A DNA stretch of 42,830 nucleotides from Burkholderiaceae bacterium (GCA_016790515.1 JAEUOY010000126.1:1-42830); one strand, 5' to 3'; numbered from the stretch's first letter, positions 33,711 to 42,630 are shown. Notes: generated from the letters alone by a model not told the origin. Numbers and translations: made by a program.

Positions 33711-34595
33711 GTGACGACGCAAGTGCTGGACGGCAAGGTGGCGGTGATCACCGGCGCGGCCTCGGGCATCGGGCTGGCCACGGTCGAACGCTTCGTCGAG
33801 GCCGGCGCCCGCGTGCTGGCCGCCGACCTGCAGGTCGAGGCCGGCGAGGCACTGGCGCAGCGCTTTGCCGGCGCCGTGAAGTTCCAGCGCTGCGACGTCA
33901 CGCAGACGGCGCAGCTGCGCGCGGCGATCGACGGCGCCGCGGCGCACTTCGGCGGGCTGGACATCCTGTTCTCGAACGCCGGTGCCGGCGGCACGCTGGC
34001 CGGGGTCGAGAACTTCGACGAGGCCGGCTGGGACGCCACCCAGGCGCTGCTGCTGAAATCGGTGGCCGCCGGCGCGGCCTACGCGGTGCCGCACCTGCGC
34101 GCACGCGGCGGCGGCTCGATCATCAACACCTCGTCGGTGTCGGCGCTGCAGGCCGGCTACGCGCCGCTGTGCTATTCGGTCGCCAAGGCCGGCGTGCTGC
34201 ATTTCACCCGGGTGGCGGCGGCCGAGCTGGCGCCGCAGCGCATCCGCATCAACGCGATCGTGCCGGGCTTCATCGCCACCAACATCTTCGGCGGCATCAT
34301 GAACCTGAGCGCCGAGCAGGCGCGCGCGTTCGTCGACCAGATCGCCGAGCGCAGCGGCAGCGCGAACCCGGTCGGCCGCTCGGGCTTGCCGCGCGACATC
34401 GCCGAGGCCGCGCTGTTCCTCGCGTCGGACGCCGCCGGCTTCATGACCGGCACCCACCTGACGGTGGACGGCGGCCTGACGATCGGCCCGCGCCATGCCT
34501 GGGACCTGAACGCCGCCGGCCCGATGACCGACGTGATGGGCCTGAGCCCGCAGGAACTGCGCGCGCTGCGCGAAGCGCGGATGAAACCGGGCTGA
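33711..34595 (+). CDS. SDR-family oxidoreductase
   Basis: A classical short-chain dehydrogenase/reductase of 294 residues. The coenzyme motif TGAASGIG is near the N-terminus, NAG occurs in LFSNAGAGG, the catalytic serine lies in INTSSVSA and the YxxxK pair in YSVAKAG. The C-terminal MTGTHLTVDGGLTIGPRHAW is also typical. Start GTG 33711 lies nine bases after the dehydrogenase stop and is the only candidate that keeps the Rossmann N-terminus intact. Within the operon it may oxidise a secondary alcohol or aldehyde or act on a hydroxylated product; the substrate is unknown. Confidence 0.9.
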   Translation: MTTQVLDGKVAVITGAASGIGLATVERFVEAGARVLAADLQVEAGEALAQRFAGAVKFQRCDVTQTAQLRAAIDGAAAHFGGLDILFSNAGAGGTLAGVENFDEAGWDATQALLLKSVAAGAAYAVPHLRARGGGSIINTSSVSALQAGYAPLCYSVAKAGVLHFTRVAAAELAPQRIRINAIVPGFIATNIFGGIMNLSAEQARAFVDQIAERSGSANPVGRSGLPRDIAEAALFLASDAAGFMTGTHLTVDGGLTIGPRHAWDLNAAGPMTDVMGLSPQELRALREARMKPG

Positions 34596-34641
34596 GCCGG
34601 CCATGCCCAAGCTTTTCCAACCCTCACGACGAACCTCCGCC

Positions 34642-34962
34642 ATGCCCAAGGTCACCTTCATCGCCCACAACGGCAAGCGCTTCCCGGTCGACGTCCCGGT
34701 CGGGCTGTCGCTGATGCGCGCCGCCGTCGACAACAACGTGCCCGGCATCGACGGCGACTGCGGCGGCCAGTGCGCCTGCGCCACCTGCCATGTGTTCATC
34801 GAGGCGCCGTGGAACGCGCTGACCGGCAGCCGCACCGAGCGCGAGGACGAGATGCTGAACTTCGCCGCCGAGCTGCGCGACAGTTCGCGGCTGGCCTGCC
34901 AGATCGAGCTGACCGCAGCGCTCGACGGCCTCGAAGTCACGATGCCCGAAGGCCAGCATTGA
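34642..34962 (+). CDS. [2Fe-2S] ferredoxin (adrenodoxin/putidaredoxin type)
   Basis: The electron donor of the neighbouring P450. The 106-residue protein ligates its cluster with C40, C46, C49 (DCGGQCACATCHVF) and C86 (LACQIEL), the C-x5-C-x2-C-x36-C pattern of P450 ferredoxins. An in-frame ATG at 34603 would add 13 residues with no resemblance to the family; ATG 34642 gives the expected start MPKVTFIAHNG. The matching ferredoxin reductase is not in the window, so another locus must supply it. The P450 gene begins 16 bases downstream. Confidence 0.92.
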   Translation: MPKVTFIAHNGKRFPVDVPVGLSLMRAAVDNNVPGIDGDCGGQCACATCHVFIEAPWNALTGSRTEREDEMLNFAAELRDSSRLACQIELTAALDGLEVTMPEGQH

Positions 34963-34978
34963 ACCGATGGGAGTCATC

Positions 34979-36247
34979 ATGAGCACTGCCACCGCTGCCG
35001 AAAGCCGCGACGCCGCGCGCGCGCGCATCCAGGCGCTGCCGCTGGACGGCCTGAACCCGGCCGACGTCCAGTTCTTCATCGACGACACCGCGCCGCTGGT
35101 GTTCGAGCGGCTGCGCCGCGAGGCGCCGGTGCACCGCTCGTTCAGCCCGGTCGAGGGGATGGGCGCCTACTGGTCGGTCACCCGCTACCAGGACATCATG
35201 GCGGTGGACACCAACCATGCGGTGTTCTCGTCGGAATGGTCCAAGGGCGGCATCACGCTGTACAACCCGCCCGACAGCGACAAGCTGCCGATGTTCATCG
35301 CGATGGACCCGCCCAAGCACGACGAGCAGCGCAAGGCGGTGAGCCCGATCGTCGCGCCGGCGAACCTGAACAACTGGCAGCAGCTGATCCGCGATCGCAC
35401 CGTCGAGGTGCTCGACAGCCTGCCGCGCAACCAGACCTTCGACTGGGTCGACAAGGTCTCGATCGAGCTGACCACGCGCATGCTGGCCACGCTGTTCGAC
35501 TTCCCGTTCGAGGACCGCCGGCTGTTGACCTGGTGGTCGGACGTGGCGACGATGAACAAGCTGATCAACCCCGACGCGCTGGGCCCCGAGGAGCGCATGG
35601 CCGAGCTGGGCAAGATGCTGGCCTACTTCACCCGGCTGTGGAACGAGCGCGTCAATGCGCCGCCGCGCACCGATCTGGTGTCGATGCTGGCGCACGGCCC
35701 GGCGACCCGCAACATGGGGCCGATGGAGTTCATGGGCAACCTGGTGCTGCTGATCGTCGGCGGCAACGACACCACGCGCAACTCGATGACCGGCGGCCTG
35801 CTGGCGATGCACGACCACCCCGACGAATGGGCCAAGCTGCGCGCCAATCCGGCGCTGGTCGACAGCCTGGTGCCCGAGATCATCCGCTGGCAGACGCCGC
35901 TGGCCTACATGCGGCGCACCGCGAGCCAGGACTTCGAGCTCGGCGGGCAGACGATCCGCGCCGGCGACAAGGTGGCGATGTGGTACCTGTCGGGCAACCG
36001 CGACGACAGCGCGATCGAGCACCCCGACCGCTTCGTCATCGACCGCGCCCGGCCGCGCCAGCACCTGAGCTTCGGCTTCGGCATCCACCGCTGCGTCGGC
36101 AACCGGCTGGCCGAGCTGCAGCTGAAGATCCTGTGGGAGGAGATCCTGAAGCGCTTCCCGGTGATCGAGGTGATGGGCCCGCCGGTGCGGGTGAAGTCGG
36201 CCTTCGTGCGCGGCTTCACGCAGCTGCCGGTGCGGATCCCGGGCTGA
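34979..36247 (+). CDS. CYP153A: Cytochrome P450, CYP153A-type terminal alkane/fatty-acid hydroxylase
   Basis: A soluble class I P450 of 422 residues. The I-helix oxygen-activation motif is GGNDTTRN (261-268), and the heme-thiolate loop is FGFGIHRCVGNRLAELQL with C372. Long stretches match the CYP153 pattern as I know it: AMDPPKHDEQRKAVSPIVAP, TFDWVDKVSIELTT, LATLFDFPFEDRR and EIIRWQTPLAYMRRT. CYP153 enzymes hydroxylate the terminal carbon of medium-chain alkanes, alcohols or fatty acids. ATG 34979 is chosen over the in-frame ATG four codons earlier because GGGAG lies at 34969-34973. It follows ferredoxin, SDR and alcohol dehydrogenase, an alkane-oxidation operon order. The exact chain-length range cannot be read from the sequence. 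Confidence 0.93.
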   Translation: MSTATAAESRDAARARIQALPLDGLNPADVQFFIDDTAPLVFERLRREAPVHRSFSPVEGMGAYWSVTRYQDIMAVDTNHAVFSSEWSKGGITLYNPPDSDKLPMFIAMDPPKHDEQRKAVSPIVAPANLNNWQQLIRDRTVEVLDSLPRNQTFDWVDKVSIELTTRMLATLFDFPFEDRRLLTWWSDVATMNKLINPDALGPEERMAELGKMLAYFTRLWNERVNAPPRTDLVSMLAHGPATRNMGPMEFMGNLVLLIVGGNDTTRNSMTGGLLAMHDHPDEWAKLRANPALVDSLVPEIIRWQTPLAYMRRTASQDFELGGQTIRAGDKVAMWYLSGNRDDSAIEHPDRFVIDRARPRQHLSFGFGIHRCVGNRLAELQLKILWEEILKRFPVIEVMGPPVRVKSAFVRGFTQLPVRIPG

Positions 36248-36277
36248 GCCTTCGAGCGTCCGGGGGCGGCCGCCGGC

Positions 36278-37543
36278 TCAGCGGCCGACCAGGCTCATCG
36301 CGATCCAGGGCTGCCAGGCGACGACCGCCAGGCAGCCGAGCATCAGCACGATGAACGGCACCGCGGCGATCACCAGTTCGCCGAACTTGCGCTTGAAGGT
36401 GGACATCGCCACCAGCAGGTTCAGGCCCACCGGCGGCGTGAGGAAGCCGATCTCGAGGTTGACGATCATGATGATGCCGAACAGCACCTTGTCGTAGCCG
36501 TAGGCGACCGCCAGCGGCGCCAGCAGCGGCCCGAGGATCAGGATCGCCTCGCCCGAGGTCATCAGGCAGCCGACGATCAGCAGCAGGATGTTGACCAGCA
36601 GCATGAAGGTCAGCGGGCTGTCGGTGATGCCCTTCATCGTCTCGACCATCATGCCGGGCACCTGGTGCTCGGTCAGCACCAGGTTCAGGCTCAGCGCCAC
36701 TGCCAGCAGCGGGAACAGCGTGCCGCCGAGCTTGGACGCGTCGAGCACCACGGCGTAGAAGTCCTTCGGCTTGAACTCGCGGTGGACGAAGCTCTCGACC
36801 ACCAGCGCATAGACCAGTGACACCGCCGCCGCCTCGATCGCCGAGAAGTAGCCGGTGTAGATGCCGCCGAGCAGGATCACCGGCATCAGCAGCGCCCAGA
36901 TGCCCTCGCGCAGCGCGGCGGCGACGCGGGCCGGCTCGAAGGGCTTGCGCGGCAGCTTGCGGTTGACCCACATCGCATAGAGCGCGAACACCAGCAGCAG
37001 CAGCAGGCCCGGGCCGATGCCGGCGATGAACAGCTCGGTGATCGAGGTCTCGGTGACCAGGCCGTAGAGGATCAGCGGGATCGACGGCGGGATGATGATG
37101 CCCAGCGTGCCGCCGGCCATCACCACGCCCAGCGCGAAGCGGCTGCCGTAGCCGCCCTGGATCATCGCCGGCAGCATCACCGTGCCGATGGCCAGCATCG
37201 TGACGATCGACGAGCCCGAGATCGCCGCGAACACGCCGCAGCTCAGCACGCAGGCCACCGCCAGGCCGCCGGGCAGGTGCTCGGTCAGCGACGCGGCGAT
37301 GCCGATCAGGCGGCGTGCGGTCGAGCCCTTGGTCATCACGCCGCCGCACAGGATGAACATCGGGATCGACAGGATCAGCTCCTTGTCGAGCGAGATCCAC
37401 ATGTCCTCCAGGATGTAGTCGAGCTGGCCCTTGCCCCAGACGATGTGCACCACCGCCGCGGCGGCCAGCAGGATCACCAGCAGCGGCTGGCGCAGCGCCA
37501 GCAGTGCCAGCACCATCACCAGCAGGATCAGCGCGCCGGTCAT
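36278..37543 (-). CDS. dctM: TRAP transporter large permease (DctM), locus 2
   Basis: The 12-helix channel of a second TRAP system, 421 residues. Landmarks are LSIPMFILCGGVMTKGSTARR, GVFAAISGSSIVTMLAIG, GGTLGIIIPPSIPLILYGL, AIEAAAVSLVYALVVES and FLTPPVGLNLLVAMST. It overlaps the small-permease gene (ATGA) and ends 30 bases from the convergent P450 stop. It is only distantly similar to the locus 1 DctM, so the two systems are not recent duplicates and should carry different solutes. Confidence 0.94.
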   Translation of the reverse strand: MTGALILLVMVLALLALRQPLLVILLAAAAVVHIVWGKGQLDYILEDMWISLDKELILSIPMFILCGGVMTKGSTARRLIGIAASLTEHLPGGLAVACVLSCGVFAAISGSSIVTMLAIGTVMLPAMIQGGYGSRFALGVVMAGGTLGIIIPPSIPLILYGLVTETSITELFIAGIGPGLLLLLVFALYAMWVNRKLPRKPFEPARVAAALREGIWALLMPVILLGGIYTGYFSAIEAAAVSLVYALVVESFVHREFKPKDFYAVVLDASKLGGTLFPLLAVALSLNLVLTEHQVPGMMVETMKGITDSPLTFMLLVNILLLIVGCLMTSGEAILILGPLLAPLAVAYGYDKVLFGIIMIVNLEIGFLTPPVGLNLLVAMSTFKRKFGELVIAAVPFIVLMLGCLAVVAWQPWIAMSLVGR

Positions 37544-38121
37544 TCCTGAAACTCGGGCGGCACCGGCCGCAGCGCCGGCCAGACCGCGAAGACGAGGTAG
37601 CGCAGCGCCGCCGACAGGAAGCCCAGCGGGATCGCTAGCTGGATCGGCCAGGCCGAGACGTTGATCACCGCGGCCAGCACGCCGGAAGCCTTGGAAGCCA
37701 GCACGAACTGAAGGCCATACCAGCAGACCCCCAGCAGGAACAGCCCGGTGAACAGGTCGGCGATTCGATCGACCTGCGGCGACCAGGCCGCCGGCAGCCA
37801 CCTGAAGCCGATCCGCGGCACCAGGTGCACGCCGGTCGCGGTGGCGATGCCGATGCCGGCGAACGAGCCGATGACCAGCGCGAACACCGCCAGCTTCTGC
37901 GACCCGAACAGCCCGGTGGCGCCGACCTTCATGCCCAGCAGCGACATCACCGGGCCGTAGAGCTCGCGGCCCAGTACATCGATCATCAGCACGGCGGCGA
38001 TGAAGCTGAACGACAGCACGGCGACCCAGCATTCGATGCGATGCCAGGCGGCCAGCAGGCGGGACACGCCGGGCGGCGGCGATGGCGCAGGCGCTGGGCC
38101 CGCCAGGGACGGTGGCGTCAT
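37540..38121 (-). CDS. dctQ: TRAP transporter small permease (DctQ), locus 2
   Basis: The membrane partner of DctM, 193 residues with about four hydrophobic helices (near residues 30-50, 70-95, 115-140 and 150-180) after a Pro-rich N-terminal tail that is unusually long for the family. The core RIECWVAVLSFSFIAAVLMIDV and the loop DVLGRELYGPVM identify it. The proline tail (SLAGPAPAPSPPPG) could mean that the true start is further inside. The stop overlaps the large permease start. Confidence 0.85.
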   Translation of the reverse strand: MTPPSLAGPAPAPSPPPGVSRLLAAWHRIECWVAVLSFSFIAAVLMIDVLGRELYGPVMSLLGMKVGATGLFGSQKLAVFALVIGSFAGIGIATATGVHLVPRIGFRWLPAAWSPQVDRIADLFTGLFLLGVCWYGLQFVLASKASGVLAAVINVSAWPIQLAIPLGFLSAALRYLVFAVWPALRPVPPEFQE

Positions 38122-38173
38122 CGAGGGACCTCGGTGGGGCCGTGCACCGGCCGCGCGCTGCGGCCGGTTCGGC

Positions 38174-39190
38174 CTACTTGGCGCCTTCGCAGGCCTTCTT
38201 GCCGGCGTCCATCAGCGCCAGGAACTTCTCGCCGTCGGGGCCGACATCCTTGGCGATCGCCGTCCACACCGGCGCCAGCCCCTTGCTCCATTCGGCGCGC
38301 TGCTCGGGCGTGGTCTCGACCACGGTGCCGCCGGCTTGCTTGTGCACCCCCGTCAGCGCGGCGTCGACGCCGCGGATCTCGGCGCGCAGCGTGCTCACCG
38401 GCACCTTCTTCGCGGCGGTGTCGAACGCCGCCTTCACGTCGGCGGGCAGCTTGTCGTAGGCGGCCTTGTTCATCAGCGTGATGCCCGACGATTCCCAGAT
38501 CGGCAGCTTGGTGATCACCGGCAGCACCTTGTTCAGGCCCGACGGCACGTAGAACGCGAACGGCGTCGGGTAGGTGTCGATCAGCCCGGTCTGCGACGAC
38601 GACGTGGCCTCGGCCACCGTGGTGGGGATCGGGTTGGCGCCCATCGCGCGCCAGAAATCGGCCGTCATCTTGTTGGCGACGACGCCGACCTTGATGCCCT
38701 TGACATCGGCCGGCACCGCGTAGGCCTTCTTGCCGGGCAGGTGCACCGAGCCGACCTCGCCCCAGTTCAGGAACACCAGGCCCCGCTTGGCCAGCGCCTC
38801 GGTGGCGTACTTCTGCAGGTGGTTGTCGAGCACGCAGTCGCGCTGCGGCTGGCTGGCAAAGTAGAAGGCCAGCTGGATCAGCGCCAGCTCGGGCACCTGC
38901 AGCGCCACCGAGTTGGTCGTGAACGAGCCCATCTCGATGCGGCCGCGCGAGATCTGCGCGATCGCGTCGTTCTCCGAGCCGAGCTGCGAGCCGTAGAACG
39001 GCGTGACCTTGACCGCGCCCTTGGTCTCGGCGGCCACGTCGGCGGCCAGGCGGTCGATCTGCTTGGCCCAGGGCGAGGTCGGCGGCGCCGACGAGGCGAA
39101 CTTGAACTCGGTCTGCGCCTGCGCCGGGCCGGCGCTGCCCAGCAGCGTCAGCAAGGCCAGCGGGATCGCGAGCAACGGGTGTCGTGTCAT
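38174..39190 (-). CDS. dctP: TRAP transporter substrate-binding protein (DctP), locus 2
   Basis: A periplasmic receptor of 338 residues with signal peptide ending at AGPAQAQ. Fold landmarks are FYGSQLGSENDAIAQISRG and LMNKAAYDKLPADVKAAFD. In the region that normally reads K-x-R with a carboxylate-binding arginine, this protein has GIKVGVVANKMT, so the arginine is missing and the ligand may not be a simple carboxylate. AGGAG lies six bases before ATG 39190, which excludes the longer frame. It follows the alkyl sulfatase gene by 81 bases on the same strand, suggesting a sulfated or oxidised alkyl ligand; this is inferred. Confidence 0.92.
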   Translation of the reverse strand: MTRHPLLAIPLALLTLLGSAGPAQAQTEFKFASSAPPTSPWAKQIDRLAADVAAETKGAVKVTPFYGSQLGSENDAIAQISRGRIEMGSFTTNSVALQVPELALIQLAFYFASQPQRDCVLDNHLQKYATEALAKRGLVFLNWGEVGSVHLPGKKAYAVPADVKGIKVGVVANKMTADFWRAMGANPIPTTVAEATSSSQTGLIDTYPTPFAFYVPSGLNKVLPVITKLPIWESSGITLMNKAAYDKLPADVKAAFDTAAKKVPVSTLRAEIRGVDAALTGVHKQAGGTVVETTPEQRAEWSKGLAPVWTAIAKDVGPDGEKFLALMDAGKKACEGAK

Positions 39191-39271
39191 GTCGTCTCCT
39201 GGATATTCACTCTTTTCGCAGGCGCAGTGTTTCAGATGGCTGGGCACAAGCCATCGGGGAAAGGCCGAGGA

Positions 39272-41227
39272 TCAGCGCGCCGCCCCCGCAGGCCGGGGCC
39301 CGAGCACCGGGTACATGCGCTCGAAGCGGTCGACCATCGCCATCAGCTCGAGCAGCGCCCGCGGATCGCCGGCAATCGCCATCCGGCCGGTCTTCAAGGC
39401 TTCGGCGAAGCTCAGCCGCTGCAGCGAGATCTCGTCGAGCGTCGCGCGGGTCAGCGTCGCGTGCGCGTCGGCCTGCGGGTGCTGCACGCCGAGGCGGTGG
39501 GTCAGCGCGCTGTGCTCCAGGTTCAGCAGCACCTGTTCGCCGGTGTCGCTGAACGACCAGTTGATGCGGACGTGCCGGCCCGCGGCCTTGGCGCCGTCGA
39601 GCCGCATCGCCAGGGTGTCGAAGAACAGGCCCAGCGGCATCGCGCGCACGACGTCGGCCACCGCCGGGTGGCTGCCCGGCAGCTGCGGGGGCCCATGGCG
39701 CCACTCCAGCGCGCCCTGCAGGTAGGCGTTGCGCCAGGTCGCCGACTCGGCCTGGTAGCCCAGCTGCTCGAGCGCATCGGCGCCCAGCGCACCGGCCTGC
39801 ACGACGACGGGGTCGCCCGCCTGCCCGGCATGGCAGACCAGCGAGCAGACCTGCGCCACCCAGCGGTACTCGCCGGCGGCGAAGTCGGCCCGCGCGCGGT
39901 CGAGCACCGCCTCGGCACCGCCCATGTAGGCGATGGTCCTGCGCGCGGTCTGCGCCGGCGGCAGCGGGTCGAGGTTGGCCGGGTTGGCGTCGTACCAGCC
40001 CAGGTAGCGCTGGACGATCGCCTTCACGTTGTGCTTCAGGCTGCCGTAGAAGCCGTGGCAGGCCCAGTCGGCCAGCAGCGCCTCGGGCAGCTGCAGCTGC
40101 TCGGCGATCTCGCCGGCGAGCAGGCCGTGGTTCATCAGCCGCACGGTCTGGTCGTGCACGTACTTGTACAGGTCGCGCTGGCGGCGCAGGAAGCCGTCGA
40201 CCGCCTCGCCGCCCCACACCGGCCAGTGGTGCTGGGCGATCAGCACGTCGCTCTGCTCGCCGTAGCGCTGCAGCGCGCCGTCGAGGTAGTGCGACCAGGC
40301 CAGCGCATCGCGCACCTGCGCGCCGCGCAGCGGCAGCAGGTTGTGGAAGTTCTGGCTGCTGATCTCGGTCATGTTCAGCACCCGCAGCCCCGGGTGGTGG
40401 ATGATCATTTCCGAAGGCGCCTCGGCGCCCGGCGTCAGCTCGAACACGCACTCGATGCCGTCGATCAGGTGGCGCTCGACCGGCTGCTCGATCACCACGG
40501 TCGGCGCGATCAGCGACACCGTGCCGGTCGAGGTGGTCTTGCCCAGCCCGGCATCGACCTGGCCGCGCACGCCCCTGGGCAGCAGCGGGCCGAACTGGAA
40601 CAGCGCGCGCCGCGCCATCGCGTTGCCGGCCATCACGTTCTCGCTGACCGCCTCCTCCATGAAGCCCTTCGGCGCGATCACCTGCACCTTGCCGGCCTCG
40701 ACGTCGGTCTCGGCGATGACCCCGCGCACGCCGCCGAAGTGGTCGACATGGCTGTGCGAATAGATCATCGCGAGCACCGGCCTGCGGGGCCGGTGCGCGA
40801 AGTACAGCTCGATCGCGGCGCGGGCGGTCTCGGTCGAGACCAGCGGGTCGATCACGATCAGGCCGCTGTCGCCCTCGATGATCGTCATGTTCGAGATATC
40901 GAGCCCGCGCACCTGCCAGACCCGCTCGCAGACCCGGAACAGCCCGCTGATCATGTTGACCCGGGCATGGCGCCACAGGCCAGGGTGCACGCTGTCGGGC
41001 GCCTCCTCGTCGGCGAGGAAGCCGTAGGCCGCCAGGTTCCACACCGGGCCGCCGTTGGCGCGGGTGATCGCCCCGGCCGGCAGATCGGCGACATGGCCGC
41101 GGCGCGCGTCGTCGAACGACTGCTCGTCCGTCAGCGGCAGCCAGCGCCGCGCGGCATGCTGGCAGGCGCGGGTGGTCTCGGTGGCCGGCTGGGCGCCGGG
41201 CGGGCCGAAGGCGGTGTCGCTGCTCAT
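39272..41227 (-). CDS. SdsA-type alkyl sulfatase (metallo-beta-lactamase fold)
   Basis: Hydrolyses linear alkyl sulfates such as dodecyl sulfate to alcohol and sulfate. The 651-residue protein has three parts: a metallo-beta-lactamase domain with HSHVDH (158-163, binding two zinc ions) and further ligands in LNMTEISSQNFHN; an alkyl-sulfatase dimerisation domain (LLADWACHGFYGSLKHNVKAI and RYLGWYDANPANLDP); and a C-terminal SCP-2-like lipid-binding domain (VRINWSFSDTGEQ and HRLGVQ). The N-terminus has no signal peptide, unlike secreted SdsA1, so it probably acts in the cytoplasm after uptake. It starts 25 bases after the arylsulfatase remnant and precedes the TRAP genes. Confidence 0.93.
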   Translation of the reverse strand: MSSDTAFGPPGAQPATETTRACQHAARRWLPLTDEQSFDDARRGHVADLPAGAITRANGGPVWNLAAYGFLADEEAPDSVHPGLWRHARVNMISGLFRVCERVWQVRGLDISNMTIIEGDSGLIVIDPLVSTETARAAIELYFAHRPRRPVLAMIYSHSHVDHFGGVRGVIAETDVEAGKVQVIAPKGFMEEAVSENVMAGNAMARRALFQFGPLLPRGVRGQVDAGLGKTTSTGTVSLIAPTVVIEQPVERHLIDGIECVFELTPGAEAPSEMIIHHPGLRVLNMTEISSQNFHNLLPLRGAQVRDALAWSHYLDGALQRYGEQSDVLIAQHHWPVWGGEAVDGFLRRQRDLYKYVHDQTVRLMNHGLLAGEIAEQLQLPEALLADWACHGFYGSLKHNVKAIVQRYLGWYDANPANLDPLPPAQTARRTIAYMGGAEAVLDRARADFAAGEYRWVAQVCSLVCHAGQAGDPVVVQAGALGADALEQLGYQAESATWRNAYLQGALEWRHGPPQLPGSHPAVADVVRAMPLGLFFDTLAMRLDGAKAAGRHVRINWSFSDTGEQVLLNLEHSALTHRLGVQHPQADAHATLTRATLDEISLQRLSFAEALKTGRMAIAGDPRALLELMAMVDRFERMYPVLGPRPAGAAR

Positions 41228-41252
41228 GGGGTCTCCGTTGCGGGATCGAAAC

Positions 41253-41963
41253 TCACTGCCGCGCCATCTCGACCTGGCCCAGCGCCTCGCCGTCGAGGCC
41301 GGCCGGCGCGTCCAGCGTCACCGTGACCTGGCGCAGCCGACCGGTGAAGGCGAACGGCGCCTCGAGGTGCGACACCGGCGAGCCGCGGTCGAGCCCGATG
41401 TCCAGCCCCGACCAGGAGATCAGCGTGTCGAAGCCGTGCGGGCTGTCCAGCGTGCCGGCGTCCATGAAGCCGTAGTAGCGGTCGTAGCCACGGCCCAGCG
41501 GCCAGCCGTCGAACGGACCGGTCGGCCCGGTCTCGTTCAGCGGCGTGACATGCCACTTGCCCAGCATGTAGTTGACGTAACCGTGCGGACGCAGCATCTC
41601 GGCCAGCGTGGCCGCCTCGGGCGCGATCTTGCCGCGGTAGCCGGGAAAGCCGCTGTCGAAGTTGGCCAGGCAGCCCATGCCGACCCGGTGGTGGTTGCAG
41701 CCGGTCGGCAGCGCGGCCCGCGTCGTCGAGCACATCGCGGTGGTGTGAAAGCCGGTCAGTCGCAGCCCGCGCGCGGCCAGCGCGTCGATCGCCGGGGTGC
41801 GGATGGTCGAGCCGTAGCAGCCCAGGTCGGAGAAGCCGACGTCGTCGAACAGCACGACCAGCAGGTTCGGCCGCTTCGCCGCGGCGCCGGGCCGCGGCGG
41901 CCACCAGGCGCCCGAGTCGGCGACGGTGTTGCCGATCGTGCCGGGAAACGGGTCTGTGGCCAT
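41253..41963 (-). pseudogene. Arylsulfatase with large in-frame internal deletion
   Basis: A 236-residue reading frame starting like a full arylsulfatase: metal-binding LLVVLFDDVGFSDLG (D40, D41), the formylglycine-site loop with C78 and R82 in CSTTRAALPTG, and GKWH (K136, H138). Around residue 170-185 the sequence jumps to what looks like the family's extreme C-terminus (LDIGLDRGSPVS and PFAFTGRLRQVTVTLD). Full-length enzymes have about 550-780 residues, so several hundred residues are missing, including the second metal-binding half of the active site. The frame stays open, so a protein is probably made, but sulfatase activity is unlikely. It heads the operon with SdsA and TRAP genes. A deliberately short derivative cannot be excluded. 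Confidence 0.78.
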
Positions 41964-42136
41964 GGGCGCAGCCTCGAGCGATGGGGTCGCGCAATCGTAG
42001 GCAGCGCCGGCGCCGGCAAGGCCGTCCCGGGTGACGAACCTGGGTCAAACCAGATGATCGCTTTCCCTCGCCAGGGCGGCCGAGGCCGATGCGCGGATAC
42101 TGCGCATCACGCCACAGCCCCGCAGGAGCCGAGACC

Positions 42137-42517
42137 ATGATCCTGGGCATGAACCACTTCACCATCCTCGCCGACGACCGCCAGGCGACGCTGGACTACT
42201 ACTGCGGCCTGCTCGGCCTGACCGAGGGCCACCGGCCCGACCTGGGCTTTCCCGGCGCGTGGTTGTACGCCGGCGGTCCGCAGGCGGTGCTGCACATCGT
42301 GTTCGGCCGGCCGCTGCCGCAGCAGCGTGCCGGCGTGATCGACCACATGGCCTTCAGCGCCACCGGCCTGAAGGCGGTGAAGGCGCGCTTCGACGCGCAA
42401 GGCGTCAAGCACGACCTGCGCCGCCAGGCCGGATCCGGCACCTGGCAGCTGTTCAGCTTCGACCCCAACGGCGCGCGGGTCGAGCTCGATTTCGACGCCG
42501 GCGAAACGCTGGCCTAG
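42137..42517 (+). CDS. VOC-family (glyoxalase/dioxygenase-like) protein
   Basis: A 126-residue vicinal-oxygen-chelate protein. It consists of two beta-alpha-beta-beta-beta units with the family start MNHFTILADDRQATLDYYCGLLG (from 42149), the central HIVFG and DHMAFSATG histidine strands, and the terminal LFSFDPNGARVELDFD with its metal-binding glutamate. VOC members range from glyoxalase I to ring-cleaving dioxygenases and resistance proteins; this small form cannot be assigned more precisely. ATG 42137 is used; ATG 42149 is an alternative four codons later. It is divergent from the sulfatase remnant and is followed by a glutathione transferase gene. Confidence 0.87.
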   Translation: MILGMNHFTILADDRQATLDYYCGLLGLTEGHRPDLGFPGAWLYAGGPQAVLHIVFGRPLPQQRAGVIDHMAFSATGLKAVKARFDAQGVKHDLRRQAGSGTWQLFSFDPNGARVELDFDAGETLA

Positions 42518-42630
42518 CAGCGGGGCCGGCGGTCCGCCGCCCACGCTGCCGGACCCGCCTTGCCCACGCCGCCCGGTTGATGCATCCTCGCCGTGTCGGC
42601 CTCGGCGCCGAACAACCCGGAGGTCCCGCG

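Noticed and set aside
38000-41326. A 1108-codon open frame on the plus strand
   Set aside because: It is antisense to dctQ, dctP and the alkyl sulfatase, whose products are clear families. Its product is Arg/Gln/His-rich with no domain, as expected from GC-rich antisense frames.
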